Source: Paracoccaceae bacterium
Lineage (GTDB): Bacteria; Pseudomonadota; Alphaproteobacteria; Rhodobacterales; Rhodobacteraceae
DNA length: 20,567 bases
Direction of reading: 5' to 3'
Assembly: GCA_025458985.1 (NCBI GenBank)
Contig: JALORM010000032.1
Location: 1 to 20,567 of the forward strand
Shown here: positions 14,677 to 20,567 of the stretch, one piece after another
How the letters are laid out: each line of letters starts with the position of its first letter
Numbering within the stretch: position 1 is the stretch's first letter
Translations under genes and position numbers: made by a program
Notes under the pieces: generated by a model
Databases searched by the model: none
Seen by the model: only the letters and a program-made list of their open reading frames with translations
Told to the model about the DNA's origin: nothing

Positions 14677-15246
14677 ATGTCCACAACCACTCCGTGCATC
14701 CCGCTGAATCCGACCTCCGCAGCCCGGAAAGCGTGGGCGCGGTACTGGCGGGACGAGGCCGGCGCCGTCACAGCGGAACTCGTGGCGATTTCGTCCGGCG
14801 TGATCGTCGTGGCGATCCTTGCCGGGGCGCTGGTCGCCAACGGTGGCCGTGCGCGGGCAGACCGGATCAATATCGAACTGGCCCAGATCGAGGTGGCGCC
14901 CGGTGCCATCGCCGATGCCGGCGGCGGCGCAGGCAGCGGCAGCGCCGCCGGTGGCGGCGCCGAGGCGACACCGGTGGAGCCGCCGGTCGTCACCCCTCCG
15001 CCCGGGGGTGGAACGGGCGGCACATCGGACGGAGAGTCTGGCGGCAGCGGCGGTGGCGGCTCGTCGGGGGGCGCAAGTGTCGGAGGCGGCTCTGACTCGG
15101 GCTCCGGCTCCGGCTCGGGCTCGGGCTCGGGCTCGGGAAGCGGGGGCGGCGGCGTCGGCGGCGGAGGGTCCGGTGGCAACGGCTCGGGAACCGGGTCGGG
15201 CTGCGGCTTCGGAGTCGGGACCGGCCAGACGGGCGTCGACTGCTGA
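14677..15246 (+). CDS. Flp/type IVb pilin-like protein with long Gly/Ser-rich tail
   Basis: I recognise only the N-terminal part. From ATG 14677 (189 residues) the sequence has a basic leader (ARKAWARYW), then RDEAGAVTAELVAISSGVI. A prepilin-peptidase site would cut after Gly29, giving Ala at +1 and Glu at +5 (Glu34) and a hydrophobic helix to about Ala54. This matches class III (Flp/Tad) prepilins. Residues about 82-189 are almost only Gly, Ser, Ala, Pro and Thr, including an (SG)8 stretch. They end with two cysteines (Cys176 and the last residue, Cys189). Normal Flp pilins are only 50-80 residues and lack such a tail. No tad genes are in the window. No good Shine-Dalgarno sequence was seen; an ATG at 14593 in the same frame is an alternative start. 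Surface display or a pseudopilin role is inference. Confidence 0.68.
   Translation: MSTTTPCIPLNPTSAARKAWARYWRDEAGAVTAELVAISSGVIVVAILAGALVANGGRARADRINIELAQIEVAPGAIADAGGGAGSGSAAGGGAEATPVEPPVVTPPPGGGTGGTSDGESGGSGGGGSSGGASVGGGSDSGSGSGSGSGSGSGSGGGGVGGGGSGGNGSGTGSGCGFGVGTGQTGVDC
15096..15137 (+). repeat. Hexanucleotide tandem repeat (CTCSGG x7) in the pilin-like gene
   Basis: Seven consecutive six-base units (CTCGGG or CTCCGG) encode Ser-Gly pairs. Because the unit is a multiple of three, slippage would lengthen or shorten the tail without changing the frame. Confidence 0.85.
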
Positions 15247-15361
15247 TCCCTTCAGGGCTGCACGATCTGGTGGCGATCTTCGGAATGTCACATAGATGTC
15301 GCTTGCGCGGCGCAGGTATCGTTGGCACCATGACCCTGCGGACCCGCAACTGGAGAGACTT

Positions 15362-16372
15362 TTGGCCATCAGCGCGCTGACCCCGCCGCACGCACCCGGA
15401 GACGCCCAGGAAACCGTCCTCGAGTTCCCCGACAACCGTCTGCTCATCGACCTCTGCGGCGAATACGACCGCAACCTCGCCCAGATCGAACACAAGCTTG
15501 GCGTCCAGATCCTGCGCCGCGGCAACCTTCTGTCGGTGATCGGCGAGGCCGAGGCGCGGGACCGTACGGCCGAGATTCTTGAAGGGCTCTACGCCCGGCT
15601 GGAATCGGGACGCGGGGTCGAGGCGGGCGATGTCGACGGCGCGATCCGCCTCGGCCGGTCCGCCGACGGCACCGGAAGCCGCGCGGGCGACCAGCTCGAG
15701 ATGTTCCAGGGCGGCCGGGTCGAGGTCGGCACCCGCAAGAAGATCGTCGAGCCCCGGACCGAGGCGCAGAAGGCCTATGTCCGCGCGCTCTATGCCAACG
15801 AACTGAGCTTCGGCATCGGCCCGGCGGGCACCGGCAAGACCTACCTGGCCGTCGCCGTGGGCGTGAACCTCTTCATCGGCGGGCACGTCGACCGGATCGT
15901 GCTGTCCCGCCCCGCGGTCGAGGCGGGCGAGCGGCTGGGCTTCCTGCCGGGTGACATGAAGGAGAAGGTCGATCCCTACATGCAGCCGCTCTACGACGCG
16001 CTGAACGACTTCCTTCCCGGCAAGCAGGTGCAGAAGCTGATGGAGGAAAAGCGCATCGAGATCGCGCCGCTTGCCTTCATGCGCGGCCGCACGCTGTCGA
16101 ACGCCTTCGTGGTGCTGGACGAGGCGCAGAACGCCACCGGGATGCAGATGAAGATGTTCCTGACCCGCCTCGGCGAAGGCAGCCGGATGGTCATCACCGG
16201 CGACCGGACTCAGGTCGACCTGCCGAAGGGCACGGCTTCGGGCCTGGCCGAGGCCGAGCGCATCCTGAAGGGCGTGCAAGGCGTGAGCTTCAGCTACTTC
16301 ACCGCCAAGGACGTGGTGCGCCACCCGCTGGTTGCCCGGATCATCGAGGCCTACGACCGCGACGATGGCTGA
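15362..16372 (+). CDS. phoH: PhoH-family protein (NTPase/RNA-linked)
   Basis: The 336-residue protein has an N-terminal KH-like RNA-binding segment (LEFPDNRLLIDLCGEYDRN and LGVQILRRGN). This is followed by the PhoH P-loop ATPase domain with Walker A GPAGTGKT (153-160), RPAVEAGERLGFLPGD, Walker B VVLDEAQN (250-257) and MVITGDRTQVDLP. PhoH/YbeZ works with YbeY in RNA and ribosome maintenance. I chose TTG 15362 because GGAG stands six bases before it and the protein then begins AISALTPP, as I recall for relatives. An ATG 22 codons upstream (15296) lacks a Shine-Dalgarno sequence and would add a non-conserved Arg/His-rich stretch. The 3' end overlaps ybeY by eight bases. Confidence 0.93.
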   Translation: MAISALTPPHAPGDAQETVLEFPDNRLLIDLCGEYDRNLAQIEHKLGVQILRRGNLLSVIGEAEARDRTAEILEGLYARLESGRGVEAGDVDGAIRLGRSADGTGSRAGDQLEMFQGGRVEVGTRKKIVEPRTEAQKAYVRALYANELSFGIGPAGTGKTYLAVAVGVNLFIGGHVDRIVLSRPAVEAGERLGFLPGDMKEKVDPYMQPLYDALNDFLPGKQVQKLMEEKRIEIAPLAFMRGRTLSNAFVVLDEAQNATGMQMKMFLTRLGEGSRMVITGDRTQVDLPKGTASGLAEAERILKGVQGVSFSYFTAKDVVRHPLVARIIEAYDRDDG

Positions 16373-16871
16373 CCTGACCGAGACGGTCGTCGAGGACGAC
16401 CGGTGGGACGGCTTGGGGCTGGCCGGGCTTGCCGATCGCGCCGTGAGCGCGACGCTGGCGCGTCTGGGACTGTCGGCATCGGGGTTCGAGGTTGTCGTTC
16501 TGGGCGCCGACGACGCGCGCATTGCGGTGCTCAACGCCGATTTCCGCGGCAAGCCGCAGCCAACGAATGTCCTGTCGTGGCCTTCCGAAGAGCGCAGCGC
16601 AGGGCGCGACGGCGCGGTGCCGATGCTGCCGGAACCCGGGGCCGCAGACGATCCCGCCCCACTCGGCGATATCGCGCTGGCATGGGAGACCTGCGCCCGC
16701 GAAGCCGAGGACGCCGGCCGACCGATGGAAGACCACGTCTGTCACCTGATTGTGCACGGGACCCTGCACCTTCTCGGCTACGACCACGAGCGCGACGGCG
16801 ACGCCACGCTGATGGAGCGGATCGAGGTCGAGATACTGGACAGCCTCGGGGTCGCGGACCCATATTCCTGA
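16365..16871 (+). CDS. ybeY: Endoribonuclease YbeY (rRNA maturation factor)
   Basis: YbeY is a zinc-dependent endoribonuclease involved in 16S rRNA 3' maturation and ribosome quality control. The 168-residue protein has the diagnostic metal site HGTLHLLGYDH (131-141; His131, His135 and His141). It also has the conserved ADFRGKPQPTNVLSWP (58-73) and LGDIALAWE (100-108). The start is ATG 16365, inside the end of phoH; an earlier in-frame ATG (16332) is buried in phoH and less likely. The phoH-ybeY overlap reflects their functional partnership. Length is normal. Confidence 0.95.
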   Translation: MADLTETVVEDDRWDGLGLAGLADRAVSATLARLGLSASGFEVVVLGADDARIAVLNADFRGKPQPTNVLSWPSEERSAGRDGAVPMLPEPGAADDPAPLGDIALAWETCAREAEDAGRPMEDHVCHLIVHGTLHLLGYDHERDGDATLMERIEVEILDSLGVADPYS

Positions 16872-16905
16872 ATGGGCCCGGTGCCCGGCATGTGGACAAG
16901 GAACG

Positions 16906-17805
16906 ATGGACGGAGACAGTGAAGGGGCGACCGCGTCGCCCGCCGCCCAGGGGTCGGGCGAAACGGACCCCGAGCGAAGCCAGCCCCGCGGCCTGATCGG
17001 CCGGTTGTTCGGGGCGTTCGCACCGGCCGAACAAGACGAGGCGCCGGCGGCCCCGGGCGAGTCCGCCTCGGGCACCCCTGCGCCCGCGGTGTTGCCGGGG
17101 CTCGCGAATCTCCGGAAGATGCGTGTCGAGGACGTCTCGATCCCCGCGGTCGAGATCGTGGCCGTTCCGGTGGACATCGGCCGCGAGGATCTCGTCGCGC
17201 GCTTCAAGGAATCGGGCCTGTCGCGGCTGCCGGTCTACCAGGGGACGCTCGATCATCCGATCGGGCTCATCCACCTCAAGGACTTCGCCCTCACGCATGG
17301 TTTCAACGGCGCGGGCGGGCGGTTCTCGGTCAGGAAGATGGTGCGCCCGCTGCTCTACGCCCCGCCGTCGATGCCGATCGGCGTGCTTCTGCAGAAGATG
17401 CAGACCGAGCGCGTCCACATGGCGCTGGTCATCGACGAATACGGCGGGGTCGATGGTCTCGTGACGCTCGAAGACCTGCTGGAGCAGGTGGTGGGCGAGA
17501 TCGAGGACGAGCACGACACCGCCGACCCCGCGCTCTGGCGCGAGGAAAAGCCGGGGGTCTATGTGGCGCAGGCCAAGACCCCGCGCGAGGAATTCGAGGC
17601 CGAGACCGGTCTGCGCCTCACCGAAGAGGAAGACGATGAGGAGGTCGACACGCTGGGCGGGGTCGTCTTCATGCTGACGGGGCGGGTACCGGCCCGCGGC
17701 GAGGTGATCCGCCACCCCTCGGGCGCCGAGTTCGAGGTGGTCGACGCCGATCCCCGCCGGATCAAGCGGCTCCGCGTGCGCATTCCCGGGGCGGCGAGCG
17801 GCTGA
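16906..17805 (+). CDS. CBS-domain protein, CorC/TlyC (hemolysin-like) family
   Basis: This 299-residue soluble protein lacks the DUF21 membrane domain of full-length CNNM/CorB proteins and so is of the short CorC type. Residues 1-65 are a Pro/Ala/Glu-rich, probably flexible leader with an amphipathic GLIGRLFGAF motif (29-38). Two CBS repeats follow (about 72-130, ending GLIHLKDF; and 143-200, with ALVIDEYGGVDGLVTLEDLLEQVVGEIEDE). A CorC_HlyC domain ends the protein (about 215-297, GVYVAQAKTPREEFEAETG, DTLGGVVFMLTGRVPARGE). Relatives are linked to Mg/Co efflux; the hemolysin label is historical. It lies between ybeY and lnt, the usual place. A short AAGGA precedes the ATG. Confidence 0.92.
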   Translation: MDGDSEGATASPAAQGSGETDPERSQPRGLIGRLFGAFAPAEQDEAPAAPGESASGTPAPAVLPGLANLRKMRVEDVSIPAVEIVAVPVDIGREDLVARFKESGLSRLPVYQGTLDHPIGLIHLKDFALTHGFNGAGGRFSVRKMVRPLLYAPPSMPIGVLLQKMQTERVHMALVIDEYGGVDGLVTLEDLLEQVVGEIEDEHDTADPALWREEKPGVYVAQAKTPREEFEAETGLRLTEEEDDEEVDTLGGVVFMLTGRVPARGEVIRHPSGAEFEVVDADPRRIKRLRVRIPGAASG

Positions 17806-17809
17806 GGGG

Positions 17810-19333
17810 ATGCGCCGTCTGACCGGGCTGCTCGGCCCTGCCGTTCTTCCCTTTGCCGTGGGCCTGGGACTTGCCACGGGGCAGGCGCCCCTTGGATGGG
17901 CCCCAGTGGCGTTTGCTGCGCTTGCCGTCCTGATCGGCCTTGGCGCACGCGCAGCCACGGCGCGTGCCGCGGCGCTGGTCGGCTGGTCGGGTGGTGCCGG
18001 GTACTTCGCAGGCGGGCTTTTCTGGATCGTCGAGCCGTTCTTCGTGGACCCCGTGCGCCATGGCTGGATGGCGCCTTTCGCGCTGGTCCTGCTGCCCGGC
18101 GGTCTGGCCCTGTTCTGGGCGGCGGCTTTCGCGGCCGGGCACCGCGGCGCGGTGGGCTTGGGGCGGACGCTGCCGATCGCGGTCGCGCTGGCGGCGGTCG
18201 AGATGTCGCGGGCCTGGGTCCTGACGGGGTTCCCTTGGGCTCTTGTCGGGTACATGTGGATCGGCTGGCCGCCGGCGCAGGCGGCGGCGCTGATCGGCCC
18301 GCACGGTCTGACACTGGCCACCACGATCGCGGCGGCGCTCGCCGCCCTGGCGGTCGGGTCCGGCCGAGCGCGGCTTGCCGGACCGGTCGCCGCAGCCGTT
18401 CTTTTCGGTGGAGGGTGGACCTGGGGGGCGGCCATGCTGGCCCGCCCCGGTCCGCCCGACACGACCGTGACCCTGCGCCTCGTCCAGCCCAACGCGGAGC
18501 AGAGCCTGAAATGGGACCCCGAGCGCGCGCAGGAGTTCCTGATGCGCCTGATGACCGCTACGGCAAGTGCGTCTGACGGGCCGCTGCCCGACGTGACGAT
18601 CTGGCCCGAGACGGCGGTTCCCTATCTTCTCAACGACTCGGACACGATCCTGGGCCAGATCGACGCGATCACCGGCGGGCGGACGGTGGTCTTCGGCGTG
18701 CCGCGGCGCGAGGACGGGCGCTACTACAACAGCCTTGCCGTCACCGCGCCCGGCGGGACGCTGGCGCAGGTCTATGACAAGCACCACCTGGTGCCCTTCG
18801 GCGAGTACGTGCCCTTCGGCGAGGTTCTAGGGCGCCTCGGCATCGAGGGGATGGCCGCCAGCCATGGCGGCGGCTTCTCGGCCGGGCCGGGGCCCGTGGC
18901 GCTGGACCTCGGCGCGGCGGGCAGGGCGCTGCCGCTCATCTGCTACGAGATGATCTTCCCTCAGCACCTGCGGCTGGCCGAGCGCCCGGACTGGGTGGTG
19001 CAGATCACCAACGACGCCTGGTTCGGCGAGGTCAGCGGCCCCTACCAGCACCTTGCGCAGGCGCGGCTGCGTGCGATCGAGCAAGGCCTGCCGGTCGTGC
19101 GCGTCGCCAACACCGGCGTCAGCGCGGTGATCGATGCGCGCGGGCGGGTCCGCGCCGAGCTGCCCCTCGGTACCCAAGGGTTCCTCGATGCGGCCCTGCC
19201 GGCCGCGGTTTCCGCCACGCCCTATGCACGGACCGGCGACTGGCCGGTTCTGGCCGCACTGGTGTTGCTGGCCCTCCTCTTTGCAGGACCCTGGCGGGCG
19301 AAACGGATTGACCCAGCGCGCAGGGGCGCGTAA
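17810..19333 (+). CDS. lnt: Apolipoprotein N-acyltransferase
   Basis: Lnt adds the third acyl chain to the N-terminal cysteine of lipoproteins in the inner membrane. The 507-residue protein has about six N-terminal hydrophobic helices (residues 10-210, with TGFPWALVGYMW characteristic). A periplasmic nitrilase-like domain follows. The catalytic triad is visible as Glu267 (WPETAVPY), Lys324 (YDKHHLVPFGEYVPFGE) and Cys378 (LICYEMIFP), with ITNDAWFG following. A final membrane helix (VLAALVLLALLFAG) and a basic tail close it. The ATG stands five bases after the corC-like stop and directly behind GAGGGG, closer than usual for a Shine-Dalgarno sequence, so coupling to the upstream gene may drive initiation. 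Complete. Confidence 0.96.
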   Translation: MRRLTGLLGPAVLPFAVGLGLATGQAPLGWAPVAFAALAVLIGLGARAATARAAALVGWSGGAGYFAGGLFWIVEPFFVDPVRHGWMAPFALVLLPGGLALFWAAAFAAGHRGAVGLGRTLPIAVALAAVEMSRAWVLTGFPWALVGYMWIGWPPAQAAALIGPHGLTLATTIAAALAALAVGSGRARLAGPVAAAVLFGGGWTWGAAMLARPGPPDTTVTLRLVQPNAEQSLKWDPERAQEFLMRLMTATASASDGPLPDVTIWPETAVPYLLNDSDTILGQIDAITGGRTVVFGVPRREDGRYYNSLAVTAPGGTLAQVYDKHHLVPFGEYVPFGEVLGRLGIEGMAASHGGGFSAGPGPVALDLGAAGRALPLICYEMIFPQHLRLAERPDWVVQITNDAWFGEVSGPYQHLAQARLRAIEQGLPVVRVANTGVSAVIDARGRVRAELPLGTQGFLDAALPAAVSATPYARTGDWPVLAALVLLALLFAGPWRAKRIDPARRGA

Positions 19334-19345
19334 CGCTCCGCCGAT

Positions 19346-19391
19346 CCGTCACAACGGCTTCCTGGCGTGGCGGCTTGGATTTCATCGGAGC
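19346..19391 (+). promoter_or_regulatory. SAM/SAH riboswitch upstream of metK
   Basis: The leader directly before metK matches the SAM/SAH riboswitch as known from Rhodobacterales metK leaders, including the core GTCACAACGGCTTCCTGGCG. Stem P1 forms from CCGTCAC (19346-19352) with GTGGCGG (19367-19373). The loop segment GCTTC (19357-19361) can pair with GGAGC (19387-19391) to form an H-type pseudoknot. The GGAG of that arm is the metK Shine-Dalgarno sequence, so ligand binding would hide the ribosome-binding site and lower translation when SAM is abundant. The pairings are seen in the sequence; the ligand response is family knowledge. Confidence 0.88.
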
Positions 19392-19398
19392 ACCCTTC

Positions 19399-20565
19399 AT
19401 GGCCCGCCTGAACTACGTCTTCACCTCCGAGAGCGTCTCGGAGGGTCACCCCGACAAGGTCTGCGACCGCATCTCGGACGCTGTCCTCGACGCCTTCCTG
19501 ACCGAGGACCCCCACGCCCGGGTTGCGTGCGAGACCTTCGCCACCACCGACCGCGTGGTGATCGGGGGCGAGGTGCGGGGGCCCGGCGAGGTGATCCGCA
19601 GGGTCGAGGACATCGCCCGCGATTGCGTCCGCGACATCGGCTACGAACAGCAGGGCTTCCACTGGGCCAACATGAAGGTCGACAACTACCTTCACGCGCA
19701 GTCGGCCGACATTGCCCAGGGCGTCGACGCCGCCGGCAACAAGGACGAGGGCGCGGGCGACCAGGGAATCATGTTCGGCTATGCCGTGGACGAGACGCCT
19801 GAGCTGATGCCCGCGCCGATCCTCTACGCCCATGCGATTCTCCGACGCCTTGCCGAGGCGCGCAAGTCGGGGGCCGAGCCGCGGCTGGGCCCCGACGCCA
19901 AGTCGCAGCTGTCGATCCGCTACGAAGGCGGCAAGCCGGTCGAGGCGACCTCGATCGTACTGTCGACCCAGCATCTGGACGCCTCGCTGAGCTCGGCCGA
20001 CGTGCGCGGCATCGTCGAGCCGCATATCCGCGCGGTCCTGCCCGAGGGCTGGGTCACCGCCGCGACCGAGTGGCACGTCAATCCCACTGGCAAGTTCGTG
20101 ATCGGCGGCCCCGACGGCGATGCCGGCCTCACGGGGCGCAAGATCATCGTCGATACCTACGGCGGTGCCGCGCCGCATGGCGGCGGCGCCTTCTCGGGCA
20201 AGGATCCGACGAAGGTCGACCGTTCGGCCGCCTACGCCGCGCGCTACCTCGCCAAGAACGTGGTGGCCGCGGGCCTTGCCCGGCGTTGCACGCTGCAGCT
20301 GTCCTACGCGATCGGCGTGGCCAAACCGCTGTCGATCTATGTCGACACCCACGGCACGGGCGCAGTTCCCGAAGAGGCGATCGAGGCGGCCGTGGCGAAG
20401 GTCATGGACCTGACCCCGCGGGGCATCCGCACGCACCTGGGCCTCAACCGGCCGATCTACCAGCGCACCGCTGCCTACGGCCATTTCGGGCGTGCGCCCG
20501 ATGCCGAAGGCGGCTTCAGCTGGGAGAAGACGGACCTGGCCGAGGCGCTGAAGGCGGCGGTCTGA
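19399..20565 (+). CDS. metK: S-adenosylmethionine synthase
   Basis: MetK makes SAM from methionine and ATP. The 388-residue protein is complete, with the TGA ending two bases before the window edge. Motifs are FTSESVSEGHPDK (8-20, ATP/Mg site), GAGDQGIMFGYA (118-129, signature 1), GGGAFSGKDPTKVDRSAAY (P-loop-like signature 2) and the C-terminal IYQRTAAYGHFGR. The start is ATG 19399 (MARLNYVF) because GGAG lies eight bases upstream and belongs to the riboswitch; an in-frame ATG at 19375 lies inside the riboswitch fold and is rejected. The position after lnt is typical for this order. Expression is expected to be under SAM feedback at translation. Confidence 0.97.
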   Translation: MARLNYVFTSESVSEGHPDKVCDRISDAVLDAFLTEDPHARVACETFATTDRVVIGGEVRGPGEVIRRVEDIARDCVRDIGYEQQGFHWANMKVDNYLHAQSADIAQGVDAAGNKDEGAGDQGIMFGYAVDETPELMPAPILYAHAILRRLAEARKSGAEPRLGPDAKSQLSIRYEGGKPVEATSIVLSTQHLDASLSSADVRGIVEPHIRAVLPEGWVTAATEWHVNPTGKFVIGGPDGDAGLTGRKIIVDTYGGAAPHGGGAFSGKDPTKVDRSAAYAARYLAKNVVAAGLARRCTLQLSYAIGVAKPLSIYVDTHGTGAVPEEAIEAAVAKVMDLTPRGIRTHLGLNRPIYQRTAAYGHFGRAPDAEGGFSWEKTDLAEALKAAV

Positions 20566-20567
20566 CC

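Noticed and set aside
14550..15179. A proline-rich minus-strand reading frame opposite the pilin-like gene
   Set aside because: Poly-Pro/Glu/Ser is simply the reverse complement of the Gly/Ser codons; the plus strand has a prepilin motif.
19222..20484. A 420-codon minus-strand reading frame antisense to metK
   Set aside because: It is a shadow of metK, whose signature motifs are complete on the plus strand.
1..20567. CRISPR arrays, tRNA or rRNA genes, insertion sequences, attachment sites
   Set aside because: No regularly spaced repeats, cloverleaf sequences, transposase-like reading frames or paired terminal repeats with target duplications were seen.

Overview
The window is a GC-rich chromosomal segment that looks like a member of the Rhodobacteraceae/Paracoccaceae (Alphaproteobacteria). 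The reasons are the gene blocks nifU-tsaB-rimI and phoH-ybeY-corC-lnt-metK, a SAM/SAH-type riboswitch on metK (a class known mainly from Rhodobacterales), and sigma-70-like promoters with a strong TTGAC -35 and a weak -10. No rRNA, tRNA, CRISPR array or insertion sequence was seen.

Layout. 1-329 (-): start of a short-chain dehydrogenase, cut by the window edge. 452-2684 (+): parC (topoisomerase IV subunit A), broken near 890-894 by an internal deletion that also shifts the frame. 2697-5367 (-): a tightly overlapping three-gene cassette that I read as a type VI secretion cargo unit: a DUF4123 adaptor/chaperone, a putative permuted-papain-like effector, and an exported protein that is the likely immunity factor. 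5495-7167 (-): a TIGR02186-like membrane protein and a TauE/SafE exporter. 7251-12580 (-): a nucleoside uptake and salvage operon (BMP-family binding protein, double ATPase, two permeases, purine nucleoside phosphorylase); its ATPase is broken near 11040 in the same manner as parC. 12780-14396 (-): nifU-like, tsaB and rimI. 14677-15246 (+): a Flp-pilin-like protein with a long Gly/Ser tail. 15362-20565 (+): phoH, ybeY, corC-like, lnt, then riboswitch-controlled metK.

How the genes work together. The BMP/ABC genes would import nucleosides, which the co-transcribed phosphorylase splits into base and pentose-1-phosphate. NifU-like matures Fe-S proteins, TsaB supports the t6A tRNA modification, and RimI acetylates ribosomal protein. 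PhoH and YbeY act in RNA/ribosome quality control, Lnt finishes lipoproteins, and MetK makes SAM under feedback control. The DUF4123 cassette is the accessory part: a compact effector-immunity unit with no secretion machinery nearby.

Main points for a second look: (1) the T6SS-type cassette with a poorly characterised effector and exported immunity candidate; (2) two similar frame-disrupting internal deletions, in parC and the ABC ATPase, which may be assembly faults or real lesions; (3) the orphan pilin-like protein with a hexanucleotide-encoded Gly/Ser tail; (4) the metK riboswitch.
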